From Candidatus Stoquefichus sp. SB1 (GTDB lineage: Bacteria > Bacillota_I > Bacilli_A > Erysipelotrichales > Coprobacillaceae), in the NCBI RefSeq assembly GCF_001244545.1, contig NZ_LN852696.1:806001-870000 (forward strand): a stretch of 64,000 bases of DNA, given 5' to 3'. Positions within the stretch are counted from its first letter, which is position 1. Each line of letters begins with the position of its first letter. Under the pieces are notes generated by a model. That model was not told the DNA's origin, did not search any database, and was given only the letters and a program-made list of their open reading frames with translations. This document shows positions 21,217 through 29,840 of the stretch, piece after piece. The position numbers were made by a program, and so were the translations under genes.

Positions 21217-22068
21217 ATGGCAAATTACTATCACGAAAATGTAAAATTAGAAAACCAGATTCCAGCTATGATTGCAAGTTTAGATGGGTCTTTTATTGAA
21301 AACTATTTTCCCTATGATGTCTTTATTCCATCACATTGGCATCGTAGTTTAGAAATCTCTTTATTAGAAAATGCTGAAGTTGTTTTACAGATTGGTGAAA
21401 AAGAATATGTTATTGATAATGATTTTACATGTGTCAATAGTGGTGTTGTTCATTCTTTACGTGCACAAACAATTAGAGAAAATCCCCATTGTTTAATTGT
21501 TTTGATTTCCTATGATTTTATGAAACAATATTATCCAGATATTGATCATACCTCTTTTGATCTCTCGTTAAAAAAAGACCATAGTGATTTAAAAAATCTT
21601 TATCATCGTTTAGAAGAATTGTATTTAAACCAGGATAAGTATACTTATTTAGATATCACAGCATGCTTATTTGAAATATTTGCTTTATTGTTAAGAGAAT
21701 ATAAGGTAGAAAAGCAATATAGAAGAACCAAATCTTCAAAGAATCAAGAACAAATTAAAGAAATATTAACTTACTTACATGAGCATTATCAAGAACCTTT
21801 ATCTTTAAGTGATATGGCGGATTCATTTTATATGAGCAAAGAATATTTTTCTAGACAGTTCCATCATTATGTTGGAAAGACATTTAGAGATTATTTATCT
21901 TCGTATCGACTGTATAAAGCATATGATGATATTATCAATAGTGATATGTCAATTCAAGATATTGCAAGACTTCATGGTTTTTTAAATGTCAAATCTTTTA
22001 TTAAGTTATTTAGTGAGACTTATCATTTCACACCACTTCAATATCGTAAGAAAATGTCAAGAAATTGA
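21217..22068 (+). CDS. AraC-family regulator with cupin sensor domain
   Basis: 283 residues. An N-terminal cupin-like ligand domain (IPSHWHRSLEISLL...VVLQIGEKEY, about 35-100) is followed by a C-terminal double helix-turn-helix (about 185-281; LSDMADSFYMSKEYFSRQF and DIARLHGFLNVKSFIKLF). This is the AraC sugar-responsive type. It lies immediately upstream of the hydrolase / ROK kinase / PAP2 operon and is its likely activator. Confidence 0.9.
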   Translation: MANYYHENVKLENQIPAMIASLDGSFIENYFPYDVFIPSHWHRSLEISLLENAEVVLQIGEKEYVIDNDFTCVNSGVVHSLRAQTIRENPHCLIVLISYDFMKQYYPDIDHTSFDLSLKKDHSDLKNLYHRLEELYLNQDKYTYLDITACLFEIFALLLREYKVEKQYRRTKSSKNQEQIKEILTYLHEHYQEPLSLSDMADSFYMSKEYFSRQFHHYVGKTFRDYLSSYRLYKAYDDIINSDMSIQDIARLHGFLNVKSFIKLFSETYHFTPLQYRKKMSRN

Positions 22069-22078
22069 CATTTTTTTG
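22051..22078 (+). terminator. Intrinsic terminator after the AraC gene
   Basis: Stem AAAATGTCAA / TTGACATTTT with loop GAAA and a T-run, overlapping the stop codon. Confidence 0.9.
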
Positions 22079-22096
22079 TCAATTAAAAACAACTTT

Positions 22097-22112
22097 ATGA
22101 AAGCGTTTTTAT
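22097..22112 (+). promoter_or_regulatory. cre-like site (possible CcpA operator)
   Basis: ATGAAAGCGTTTTTAT matches the catabolite-responsive element consensus WTGNNARCGNWWWCAW except for one position. It sits just upstream of the start of the hydrolase operon, where it could mediate catabolite repression. Confidence 0.4.
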
Positions 22113-22138
22113 ATATAATAGATGCAGGAGGAATGATT

Positions 22139-23254
22139 ATGAGTAAAAAATATAGTGATGAATTGTTGAATCAAATTCAACAAAAACAAAAGGAAGTCTG
22201 TATCAATGGAGTTCATGTTTTAATGAAGCCTATTCCTGATTGTGATGAAGAAGGGATGATGGATCCACGTTTATATCATGATAATAAGAAAATGGCAACA
22301 ATGATGAGGTTTATGCCAAAGAGTCTTATGAAGATGAATACTTCACCAAAATCAATTGAACGTTTAAGAGGCATGTTTAATGGGGTAAAAAGTGAACCAA
22401 TAGCATCCGATCAAATAGAAGTCTTGCCACAAACAATCAAGGGATTAGATGATAATGACATTCCAATTCAAATTTATTTACCAATTGAACGTAGAGAAAA
22501 TATGCCAGTTCTTTATTATATTCATGGTGGTGGTTTCTTTGCTGGACATATGGGTGTTGTTGATCAACTTGTTAAAATGATTGTAGAGAAATTTAATATT
22601 GTAGCTGTGTCTATTGATTATCGTTTGGCACCAGAAAATCCTTATCCCAAAGGACATGAGGATTGTTATGAAGGATTGAAATGGGTGTATCAGCATATTG
22701 AAGATTATGGTGGAGATATTCATCATATATTTGTTGCTGGAGATAGTGCAGGTGGAAATTTAACACAATATTGTACAACACGTGATAAAGAAGATGAAAG
22801 TCATATGGTTAAAGGTCAATTATTGTTATATCCAACTGTGAATATGGCAGGGATTGATGATGAGGATTCACATTGGAGTTTAGAGCGTTATCAAATTCAT
22901 CCCAAACATCGTAAGGTGATTGAAGCCTCTTTATCAATGATGGGAGGAGATAATGGAATGAGCAGTATGTTAGGTGATATTTTGGGTACAGAAGATATCA
23001 CAAATCATTATTTAACGCCTTATCTTATGGATTTAAGAAATTTACCACCAACTTTTTTAACTGTTGGAGAACATGATTTCCTTTATATAGAGTGTATGGC
23101 TTATGCTAAAAAATTAGTTGAAGCAGGTGTGGAAACAAAGACTGTTGTTTATAAAGGAATGGGACATGCTTATGGCGATAATATTGGTGTTTATCCACAA
23201 AGTGAAGATTGTGCCCTAGAAATGGGAAAATTCATTATTGAACATAGTAAATAG
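22139..23254 (+). CDS. Alpha/beta hydrolase, hormone-sensitive-lipase-like esterase
   Basis: 371 residues. It has the oxyanion motif HGGGFF, nucleophile elbow GDSAGG (Ser203), Asp313 (GEHDFL) and His343 (GMGHAYG), a complete triad of the HSL/Aes esterase family. There is no signal peptide. The start at 22139 follows AGGAGG with ideal spacing; a longer open frame from 21986 only overlaps the AraC gene. It is the first gene of an operon with a ROK kinase and a PAP2 phosphatase. A role as a deacetylase or esterase of imported sugars is an inference. Confidence 0.9.
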   Translation: MSKKYSDELLNQIQQKQKEVCINGVHVLMKPIPDCDEEGMMDPRLYHDNKKMATMMRFMPKSLMKMNTSPKSIERLRGMFNGVKSEPIASDQIEVLPQTIKGLDDNDIPIQIYLPIERRENMPVLYYIHGGGFFAGHMGVVDQLVKMIVEKFNIVAVSIDYRLAPENPYPKGHEDCYEGLKWVYQHIEDYGGDIHHIFVAGDSAGGNLTQYCTTRDKEDESHMVKGQLLLYPTVNMAGIDDEDSHWSLERYQIHPKHRKVIEASLSMMGGDNGMSSMLGDILGTEDITNHYLTPYLMDLRNLPPTFLTVGEHDFLYIECMAYAKKLVEAGVETKTVVYKGMGHAYGDNIGVYPQSEDCALEMGKFIIEHSK

Positions 23255-23263
23255 GAGAGAGAT

Positions 23264-24160
23264 ATGAAAAAATTAGTGTTTGATGTTGGTGCAAGTGCTA
23301 TTAAATATGCTTTGATGGATAATGATGCCCATATTTATGAGAAAGGTAAAGAAGTGACTCCTCATGATCATTTTGAACATTTTCTAACTATTTTACAGAC
23401 GATTTATGAGAAATATCAAAATGAAATAGATGGAATGGCTTTGAGTTTACCTGGCACAATTGATTCAGAGCTTGGGCAAATTTATGCACCTGGTGGATTG
23501 TTATATAATGAAAATATCAATCTAGTCAATGAAATGCATCGTTTTACTCAATTGCCAATTGCGATTGAAAATGATGGGAAAAGTGCAGCTTTAGCAGAAG
23601 TCTGGAAAGGACATTTGAAAGATTGTCAAAATGGTATTGTGATTGTTGTGGGAAGTGGATTAGGTGGTGGAATTATTAAGGATTGTCAGCTATGGAAAGG
23701 AGAGCATCTTTTTGCAGGTGAATTTTCCTATATTTATCAGGGTGAAGGTACTTCTTTTATGGAAAATGCCTGGGCTGTTAAAGGCAGTACAACAGCTTTG
23801 ATTATGGATGTTGCACGGCGAAAAAACTTAGAGATGAGTCAATTAGATGGTTATCGTATTTTTGGGTTAATTGAACAATTAGATCAAGATGCTTGCGCTG
23901 CTTTACAAACTTTAGCGCAGAACTTGGCTACTGGAATTTATAATTTACAATGTATTTTAGATCCACAGAAGATATTGATTGGTGGTGGCATTAGTCAACA
24001 ACCCATTTTAATTGAAAAGATTCAAGAAGAATTAAATAAGATTTATGAAAATATTCCTTTTGATATTCCTCATGCTTATATTGAAAATTGTTGTTATTAT
24101 AATGACTCTAATTTAATTGGGGCTTTATATCGTTTTTTAATGATGTATCCATCAGAATGA
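23264..24160 (+). CDS. ROK-family sugar kinase
   Basis: 298 residues. The N-terminal phosphate-binding motif is FDVGASAIKYAL, the catalytic region is ENDGKSAALAE, and the glycine-rich motif is GSGLGGGIIKDCQLWKG followed by GEFSYI. The usual ROK zinc-binding cysteine cluster is absent, as in several cytoplasmic ROK sugar kinases. It starts 9 bases after the esterase stop. It is probably a hexose kinase acting on the product of the operon; the sugar is unknown. Confidence 0.88.
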   Translation: MKKLVFDVGASAIKYALMDNDAHIYEKGKEVTPHDHFEHFLTILQTIYEKYQNEIDGMALSLPGTIDSELGQIYAPGGLLYNENINLVNEMHRFTQLPIAIENDGKSAALAEVWKGHLKDCQNGIVIVVGSGLGGGIIKDCQLWKGEHLFAGEFSYIYQGEGTSFMENAWAVKGSTTALIMDVARRKNLEMSQLDGYRIFGLIEQLDQDACAALQTLAQNLATGIYNLQCILDPQKILIGGGISQQPILIEKIQEELNKIYENIPFDIPHAYIENCCYYNDSNLIGALYRFLMMYPSE

Positions 24161-24184
24161 TTTTATTGAAATAAGGAGTTAAAG

Positions 24185-25045
24185 ATGAAAATATTTGAAA
24201 AAAGAAATTGTCTTTTGATTGGTGGCTTGTTATGTATTTTGATGGTTATAGGTTCATTCTTTGATTTTCAAATTTCTACGCAGTTATTCAGTATAGATAG
24301 TTTATTTGGAATGTTATTGGCAAGTTATGGACAATTGCCTGCTATGTTATGTGTGAGTGTTGCTGGGATGTTACTTATCAAGATTTCTAAAGGTCAAAAG
24401 AAAATTGTTGTTATTTTGAGTTATCTATTTGGGATCTTGTTCAATATTTTTGCAATTATGGGGATTACAATGGATCCAATGTTATATATTCCTCATATGT
24501 CTATTGTTTTAAGTGTCATGATTGCAGTGATTATTGTTGGTGTTATTGATTTTATCATGTGGAAATTAACCCAAAATGCCAATCGAGAGCAAGTAAAAAA
24601 AGTTATTATTTTATTTCTTGGTGTTATGTTTTTAGAAATCATTATTATCAATGTTATTAAAATTCCATGGGGACGACCTAGAATGCGTATGATTACAGCA
24701 CAAAATCAAGTCTTTCAACCATGGTGGGTGATTGGTAGTAGTATGAAAGATCATTTAATGAGTTTAGGAATTGCTGCTGAAGAATTTAAATCATTTCCTT
24801 CAGGACATAGTGCAAATGCTGCTTGTGCAATGATGTTAGGAGTCCTGCCTGTTATTTGTCAAAAACTAAAGGGAAAAGAAAACTTATTATCTTTTATTGG
24901 AATCATGTTGACTTTAACAGTTGCTTTTTCAAGAATTATTATGGGTGCACATTTTTTAACAGATGTTACTGTTGGGATGAGTGTTACATTTCTTATTGAA
25001 GTCATATTTGTCCACTTATTGTGGAAAAGAAAAGATATAAAATAA
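24185..25045 (+). CDS. PAP2-family membrane phosphatase
   Basis: 286 residues with about six membrane segments. All three phosphatase motifs are present: KIPWGRPRM (KX6RP type), PSGH, and SRIIMGAHFLTD (SRX5HX3D). The family includes undecaprenyl-diphosphate and phosphatidylglycerophosphate phosphatases. It is the last gene of the esterase / ROK operon and ends at a clear terminator. Confidence 0.92.
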   Translation: MKIFEKRNCLLIGGLLCILMVIGSFFDFQISTQLFSIDSLFGMLLASYGQLPAMLCVSVAGMLLIKISKGQKKIVVILSYLFGILFNIFAIMGITMDPMLYIPHMSIVLSVMIAVIIVGVIDFIMWKLTQNANREQVKKVIILFLGVMFLEIIIINVIKIPWGRPRMRMITAQNQVFQPWWVIGSSMKDHLMSLGIAAEEFKSFPSGHSANAACAMMLGVLPVICQKLKGKENLLSFIGIMLTLTVAFSRIIMGAHFLTDVTVGMSVTFLIEVIFVHLLWKRKDIK

Positions 25046-25050
25046 TTTTG

Positions 25051-25097
25051 ATGACCAAATGAAAACACATTTATGTTTATATTTGGTCATTTGTTTT
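25051..25097 (+). terminator. Intrinsic terminator after the PAP2 gene
   Basis: Stem ATGACCAAAT / ATTTGGTCAT around a 20-base loop, followed by TTGTTTTT. Confidence 0.85.
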
Positions 25098-25407
25098 TAA
25101 TAATTTCACTTAAAAATTTTTCTATTATGATAAGTATATGCTTATCAGTACTTAAAATATAGATGATTAGGGAAAAAATAATTCTAATGATGAACAATTA
25201 ATATTTAATGTGATTTAGCAAATAGAAGAAGATATTCTCCTTAATAATATATGTTAACTTTTTGAGTACATATATTATTTATGATGAGTAAAGATATAAT
25301 CAATTTGCATCATGACTTTTGTTTGATGTTTCTATTTGGGAATGTTAAAATAAAACTGAAATAAACATCATATTATGAATGAATATCATCAGAAAAGGGG
25401 AATAGAA
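25098..25407. other. Non-coding leader upstream of the EIIB-ROK gene
   Basis: No gene is seen. It holds two inverted repeats. TGATAAG-N6-CTTATCA lies at 25128-25147. A longer one, AATAATATATGT-N13-ACATATATTATT, has arms at 25243-25254 and 25268-25279. Either may be an operator. A CDS start with AAAAGGGG follows at 25408. Confidence 0.55.
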
Positions 25408-26817
25408 ATGAGCGAAGATAATAGAGTATTTGATTTTAAAACATGGATACAACAACAGCAAACAAATGATTATCAAATTGTTTTGGAAGATGATCATCTG
25501 ATTAAACTGATAACTGACTGTGCAGAGGCATCTATTTTATTTATAGAAATAGATAACAATACAATTGTAGAATTTCAGATTATTTCTCAAAAAGATCACG
25601 CTACCAAATTTTATCTTCATTTTGAACTCAATGATGAAGAACATGCAAAACAACTCTATAATGAAATGGTAGAAACATTAGTTGGTCTTAAAGATCAAAA
25701 GACATTACGTGTATTATTATCATGTTCTGCTGGTTTAACAACATCTATGTTTGCAGAAAACTTAAATTCAACAGCAGAAATGTTAGGTTTAGATTATCAA
25801 TTTAATGCTGTTTCTTATTTAAGTATTTATGAAGAAGCAGAAAATTATGATATGATCTTAATTGCTCCACAAATTGGTTATATGTTAAAACGATTACAAG
25901 AAAGTTTACCAGATAAACCTATCTTACAAATTCCAACAGCAGTTTTTGCTGCCTATGATGCTTTATCAGCATTAAAATTTATACAAAATGAATTAGAAAA
26001 ATTTCATCAAGATCAAGAACCAAAAGAAAAGAAATGTGTTCATTGTGTTCAATATGAAAAACGTATTTTATCAATTGTTATTTTAACAAATAAAGAACAA
26101 ACCCGTATTTATTATCAATTACAAGATAAATGTGAGATTATCGATAGTCATGTTATTATTAAACCTTCAATGAATATTTATGATCTTTATGATGTTATTG
26201 ATACAGTATTATTAAAACATTCTTTTATTGATATGATTGGTATTGCGACACCAGGTATTGTTGAAGACTATAAACAATTAAAGAGTCCAGTTCACGGTGA
26301 AACAATTGATATCAAAAAGGACTTTGAAGATAAATATCATATTGATGTTTTTGTTTATAATAATGCCAATGCTGCTGTTGTTGGTTTTTCATTAGAACAT
26401 CCAGAATATCAAAATATTATTTTCCATTCTCAGCCTTTTGGTTTTGGTGTGGGTGGACAAGGAATTATGGTGAATGGAAAAGTAGTAAGAGGAAAGAATG
26501 GTATTGCAGGGGAATTGAAATATTTTATTAGACGCATGCAGTTATCTGATGATGTTTCTAAATTAATCTGGACACAACATGGGGCATTAGAAATTGTAAC
26601 CAAATCATTATTGCCAACAATTTCTATTATTGGACCAGAAGCTGTGGCTATCAGTGCACCTATGACTCCTGATATGCAAGAAGTTAGAAACACTTTAGGT
26701 TCTTTTATACCCGAAGAATTTATGCCAGATTTTTATTATATTAAAGAAGCCAGTGATTATATGTTAAATGGTATTACTGAGTTATGTGTGAGATATATTA
26801 AAAAGGGAAATCAATAA
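25408..26817 (+). CDS. PTS EIIB-like / ROK-like fusion protein
   Basis: 469 residues, soluble. Residues 1-95 are of unknown type. Residues about 102-205 are a lactose/cellobiose-type EIIB fold with the phospho-cysteine Cys106 (VLLSCSAGLTTSMFA) and the PQIGYMLK motif. Residues about 225-469 resemble a ROK kinase, with GIATPGIVED, NNANAAVVG and GVGGQGIMVNGKVVRG. The N-terminal phosphate loop is degenerate (VILTNKEQTRIYY) and there is no zinc motif, so kinase activity is unlikely. The start at 25408 follows AAAAGGGG; an upstream ATG at 25375 lacks one. It may sense PTS phosphorylation and sugar together. A 3' fragment is repeated at 32909. Confidence 0.82.
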   Translation: MSEDNRVFDFKTWIQQQQTNDYQIVLEDDHLIKLITDCAEASILFIEIDNNTIVEFQIISQKDHATKFYLHFELNDEEHAKQLYNEMVETLVGLKDQKTLRVLLSCSAGLTTSMFAENLNSTAEMLGLDYQFNAVSYLSIYEEAENYDMILIAPQIGYMLKRLQESLPDKPILQIPTAVFAAYDALSALKFIQNELEKFHQDQEPKEKKCVHCVQYEKRILSIVILTNKEQTRIYYQLQDKCEIIDSHVIIKPSMNIYDLYDVIDTVLLKHSFIDMIGIATPGIVEDYKQLKSPVHGETIDIKKDFEDKYHIDVFVYNNANAAVVGFSLEHPEYQNIIFHSQPFGFGVGGQGIMVNGKVVRGKNGIAGELKYFIRRMQLSDDVSKLIWTQHGALEIVTKSLLPTISIIGPEAVAISAPMTPDMQEVRNTLGSFIPEEFMPDFYYIKEASDYMLNGITELCVRYIKKGNQ

Positions 26818-26830
26818 TTGTTGATGAAAA
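26408..26830 (+). repeat. Direct repeat copy 1: 3' end of the EIIB-ROK gene
   Basis: About 420 bases here are roughly 98% identical to 32909-33327; I count about seven mismatches within the coding part. Similarity ends shortly after the stop codon. Confidence 0.93.
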
Positions 26831-26835
26831 TAAAT

Positions 26836-26868
26836 AAAGGAGAAATTGTATTAAGCAATTTCTCCTTT
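26836..26868 (+). terminator. Intrinsic terminator of the EIIB-ROK gene
   Basis: Perfect 13-base-pair stem AAAGGAGAAATTG / CAATTTCTCCTTT with a 7-base loop. It lies just past the end of the repeated segment and is absent after copy 2. Confidence 0.85.
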
Positions 26869-26949
26869 ACAATTTATGGGGTGGCAATCACCCTAAATAA
26901 TTTTAGACCCTAAAAAATATATACCTCAACTTATTGTGGATTAACAAAC

Positions 26950-27552
26950 TTATAAATTAAAATTAACAGTATATGACTTATTATTAGCAATACCTGTAGT
27001 TGTTATTACACGACCTTTGGCTAATACACTATATGTTTTATTAGAATTCATGAATTTACCTGAATAACTACTCATTTCGAAAAACATTATACTATTGATT
27101 TTAGATACAGTTGCTGTTGGTTTATAACTTGTATCAAAAGTAGAGCCACTGTATTTATAATTTAAAGTCATTTTATTATTCCCATTAAAAAATGCTACTG
27201 TCTTAGAACCGTATGAAGATCGAGTGAAATTATCTAATTTAATTTCATAGGTATCTTTTATAGTGTACTTTAATTCATTTATTAAGTTTTGGCCAAAAAC
27301 ATCAATATCTTGAGATGTAATAAAATGGATATATTTATCATAATCTGATTCAAAATTAACTTTAATTTCACTAGTATAAAATTCATTACTACTTAAAATA
27401 TAATAATTTGACCCGTATGTATCATTTATTTCCTTGATTTTATTTAAATAAGGATCAAGTGAATTTTCAAAATTTTTTGAAAATGCTGATACTGAATTTG
27501 TATTCAATAAAATTGATATAAATAAACTTGCTATAATAAAAACTTTTTTCAT
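26950..27552 (-). CDS. Exported protein of unknown function
   Basis: 200 residues. A clear signal peptide (KKVFIIASLFISILLNTNSVSA, cleavage near residue 24) precedes a polar, Asn/Ser/Tyr-rich mature part without Cys. No family is recognised. The start codon overlaps the stop of the winged-helix gene by four bases, making it the last gene of a three-gene minus-strand operon (membrane protein, regulator, exported protein). It may be the operon's effector or ligand-binding partner. Confidence 0.75.
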   Translation of the reverse strand: MKKVFIIASLFISILLNTNSVSAFSKNFENSLDPYLNKIKEINDTYGSNYYILSSNEFYTSEIKVNFESDYDKYIHFITSQDIDVFGQNLINELKYTIKDTYEIKLDNFTRSSYGSKTVAFFNGNNKMTLNYKYSGSTFDTSYKPTATVSKINSIMFFEMSSYSGKFMNSNKTYSVLAKGRVITTTGIANNKSYTVNFNL

Positions 27553-27854
27553 TTTTCTTCCTTCTCCTGATTTACTAAACTGTTTAATAATTTTACATAA
27601 TTTAAAAATTCTCTTTTTCCTTTTTCCGTTAAAATGTAGGTGGTCTGTGGTTTATTATTAACAAATTCTTTTTTAGTAATTATAAACTCCTCGGCTAGTA
27701 ATTTTTTAGTGTGAGTCGCCATATTCCCATCACTACAATTACATATTTCTTTTAATTCGTTGTAGGTAAGTTCTGAAACATATAAACTAGATAACATCTG
27801 AACTCTGATAATTGATTCGAAAACTTTAGAAGAATCAATAATTTTATCTTTCAT
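27549..27854 (-). CDS. Winged-helix transcriptional regulator, HTH_34 type (cassette 1)
   Basis: 101 residues. The pattern ELTYNELKEICNCSDGNMATHTKKLLAEEFI followed by NNKPQTTYILTEKGKREF matches the small ArsR-like HTH_34 family, which typically has a TDGNLSSH recognition helix and a PRTTY wing. It overlaps the membrane-protein gene upstream (11 bases) and the exported-protein gene downstream. A paralogue with the same SDG..A.H helix and PRTTY wing lies at 29556-29840. It probably represses its own operon. Confidence 0.85.
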   Translation of the reverse strand: MKDKIIDSSKVFESIIRVQMLSSLYVSELTYNELKEICNCSDGNMATHTKKLLAEEFIITKKEFVNNKPQTTYILTEKGKREFLNYVKLLNSLVNQEKEEK

Positions 27855-28536
27855 ATAATTCTTGACGGTTTCTCCTTAAAAGAACGATAGTAATAAAAAG
27901 GGTCAGGAGTTCAACTATTTTATATGTCTGTAAAAAATTTAAAATAGTAAAAAGATTGGTATAAAAAATATTTATTTCAGTTAAATTAAAATAAATAGAT
28001 AAAAAATAAAATGAACAACTACAATATATTGCATATATAAAGGCTAAAATGATGAGTTTTTTTTGTTTGAAATAATAATAAAAATATAATAGAGAAATAA
28101 TATTAATGATACATGATATTGGTAAAGACTGATAAAAAGAAATCATGACTTCTGCATTTAAAAATGAAGTGATACTTGCTAAACAATTATCCAAACATAA
28201 AAAGACTGGAAAAATTAACCATATTTTCAAAAATTTTCGTTCTTTTAAAGATATATTGGATTTTAAAATACAAAGTAATAGTATTGTGGGAATGGCTATA
28301 CAAAGAATAATACGATATAAATTATAAATTGTATAAAACGAAGAATAATTATATAACTCTAAATTCATATTTATTTTATCAATACAAAAGAAAGATAAAA
28401 TACTAAATGTATATAGTAATAACCAATATTTTAATATCTTATAAATTCCTAAAAATGGCTGATATGAATCTTTAATGTATTTCGTATCATTGATTGTCTG
28501 TTCAATGATATTAAGCATATCTTTGTGTTTATCCAT
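27844..28536 (-). CDS. Integral membrane protein, unknown function (cassette 1)
   Basis: 230 residues. About six hydrophobic segments follow an N-terminal cytoplasmic stretch (MDKHKDMLNIIEQTINDTKYIKDSYQPF), and it ends with a basic tail RRNRQELYER. It is very Ile/Leu/Tyr-rich and has no recognised domain. It is translationally coupled to the winged-helix regulator, as in cassette 2, so it may be the sensor or an anti-regulator. The palindrome AAAAAGTACTTTTT lies 25 bases upstream of its start. Confidence 0.75.
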   Translation of the reverse strand: MDKHKDMLNIIEQTINDTKYIKDSYQPFLGIYKILKYWLLLYTFSILSFFCIDKINMNLELYNYSSFYTIYNLYRIILCIAIPTILLLCILKSNISLKERKFLKIWLIFPVFLCLDNCLASITSFLNAEVMISFYQSLPISCIINIISLLYFYYYFKQKKLIILAFIYAIYCSCSFYFLSIYFNLTEINIFYTNLFTILNFLQTYKIVELLTLFITIVLLRRNRQELYER

Positions 28537-28560
28537 ATATTAATATTTCTCCTTTTTTTT

Positions 28561-28574
28561 AAAAAGTACTTTTT
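28561..28574. promoter_or_regulatory. Palindromic operator candidate upstream of cassette 1
   Basis: AAAAAGTACTTTTT is a perfect 14-base palindrome. Its core AAAAAGTACTTT recurs upstream of cassette 2 at 30184-30195. It is a likely binding site of the HTH_34 regulators. Confidence 0.5.
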
Positions 28575-28734
28575 ATGATTATATTATAATATAAAAGATA
28601 AAATTTTTCTATAAAATATTTAATTTAATAAAAAAACCTTAAGCATATGATGTTTTGCTCTTTTTAAATATATCATGTGTTATTTGCATGGCAGTTTTTT
28701 AGACTAATCATTATGAAAAAGTCTTCAATGATAA

Positions 28735-28761
28735 GATATATTTAGCATGATGGCTAAATAT
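28735..28761 (+). other. IS200-type left-end hairpin
   Basis: The stem TTTAGC / GCTAAA with loop ATGATG and additional flanking complementarity lies just before the transposase remnant, as in the subterminal hairpins of IS200/IS605 elements. Confidence 0.5.
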
Positions 28762-28782
28762 CAAATCAAAGGAGGTAATCTA

Positions 28783-29335
28783 ATGAAAGAGATAAATAGT
28801 TTGTAACACATTGTATAGATTTAAATATCATATTGAAATCGTTCCAAGTACAGAAGATTAATTATATCATATATAATAGATTAAAAAAGGATATCGTTTA
28901 AATCTTGGTGATGTTAATTGATAAAAAACCAGATGTCAAACAGATAAAAGGACATGTATGTTCGAACCATATTCATATGTTACTGGAAATACCACCCAAA
29001 TATGTAGTTTCAGAATTTATGGGGCAGTTGAAATCAAAGTCAACATTGACGATATTTGATTGATATGTAAATTTGAAGCATAAGTTTGGAAATAGACATT
29101 TTAGGATGAAAAAGGTTTGTAGACATCATAGGTAAAAACGATAAGATTATAGAGGAATATATCCAGAATCAATTGCAGGAAGACTGGTTATATGATTAAA
29201 TGAGTACGAAGGAGTTTATAGATCTGCTTATGGGTAAGCCGGTAAAAGAAGGCGAAAAGAAAAAGCCTTCTAAGGGCTATCTGGTAAAGGAGTTGCGGCT
29301 GTTAGGCTTTATAAGTGAAGATTTCTGTTAATAAA
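28783..29335 (+). pseudogene. tnpA: IS200/IS605-type TnpA transposase, dead
   Basis: An AGGAGG site precedes ATG at 28783, and MKEINSL is followed directly by a stop. Later frames keep IS200 TnpA signatures: a metal-binding HIHMLLEIPPKYVVSEFMG stretch, QLKSKSTLTIFD and KFGNRHF, followed in another frame by MSTKEFIDLLMGKPVKEG, the usual TnpA C-terminus. At least four stops and several frameshifts show that it is inactive. A short RDMN segment downstream (near 29350-29380) might be a trace of TnpB, but this is weak. Confidence 0.8.
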
Positions 29336-29555
29336 TCGGTATGCGCTAATCTTATAGAGAGGGATATGAATGTGAATTGAACATTACATATATCTAACTA
29401 GTGTCTATTTAATCAAGAGTCACTACCAAGTGTCATGAAGTACAAACTGTTGACAGAAATGTTATATGCGGTGGAAAAGTGTAATAAATCTTACATGCCT
29501 ATAAGTAGAAACTTGATGGGAGTAAATGATAGATAAGGGCATCAGCCCTTTTTCT
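29336..29555. other. Non-coding region after the IS200 remnant
   Basis: No intact gene is visible. Short remnants may include the end of an accessory transposon gene. Confidence 0.4.
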
Positions 29556-29840
29556 TTAAATGATTTTTTTTAAAAAATTAATATAATTTTCTAATTGATT
29601 TTTACCATAATCAGTAATTTCATAAGTTGTTCTAGGATTATTGTTTATAAATTCTTTTGTTTGTGTAATATATTGTCCATGTATTAAAATTTTTATATGT
29701 CCGGCTAATTTACCATCTGAACAGTTACATAATTCTTTTAGTGAAGAATATGTCAAATTTGATACATATAACGATGATAATATTTGAATGCGAGTTTTTG
29801 ATTCAAATATCTTGGGTATATCATTAAAGTTTTTGAACAT
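29556..29840 (-). CDS. Winged-helix transcriptional regulator, HTH_34 type (cassette 2)
   Basis: 94 residues. NLTYSSLKELCNCSDGKLAGH and NNPRTTYEITDYGKNQL match the HTH_34 regulator of cassette 1 over the whole length, including the CNCSDG sequence in the recognition helix region. It overlaps the upstream membrane-protein gene by 17 bases, repeating the gene order of cassette 1. Confidence 0.85.
   Translation of the reverse strand: MFKNFNDIPKIFESKTRIQILSSLYVSNLTYSSLKELCNCSDGKLAGHIKILIHGQYITQTKEFINNNPRTTYEITDYGKNQLENYINFLKKII

Noticed and set aside
26430-26693. Antisense reading frames repeated at both ROK copies (also 32931-33194)
   Set aside because: Their sequence similarity follows from the DNA repeat. 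They have no ribosome binding site and a composition unlike local proteins.
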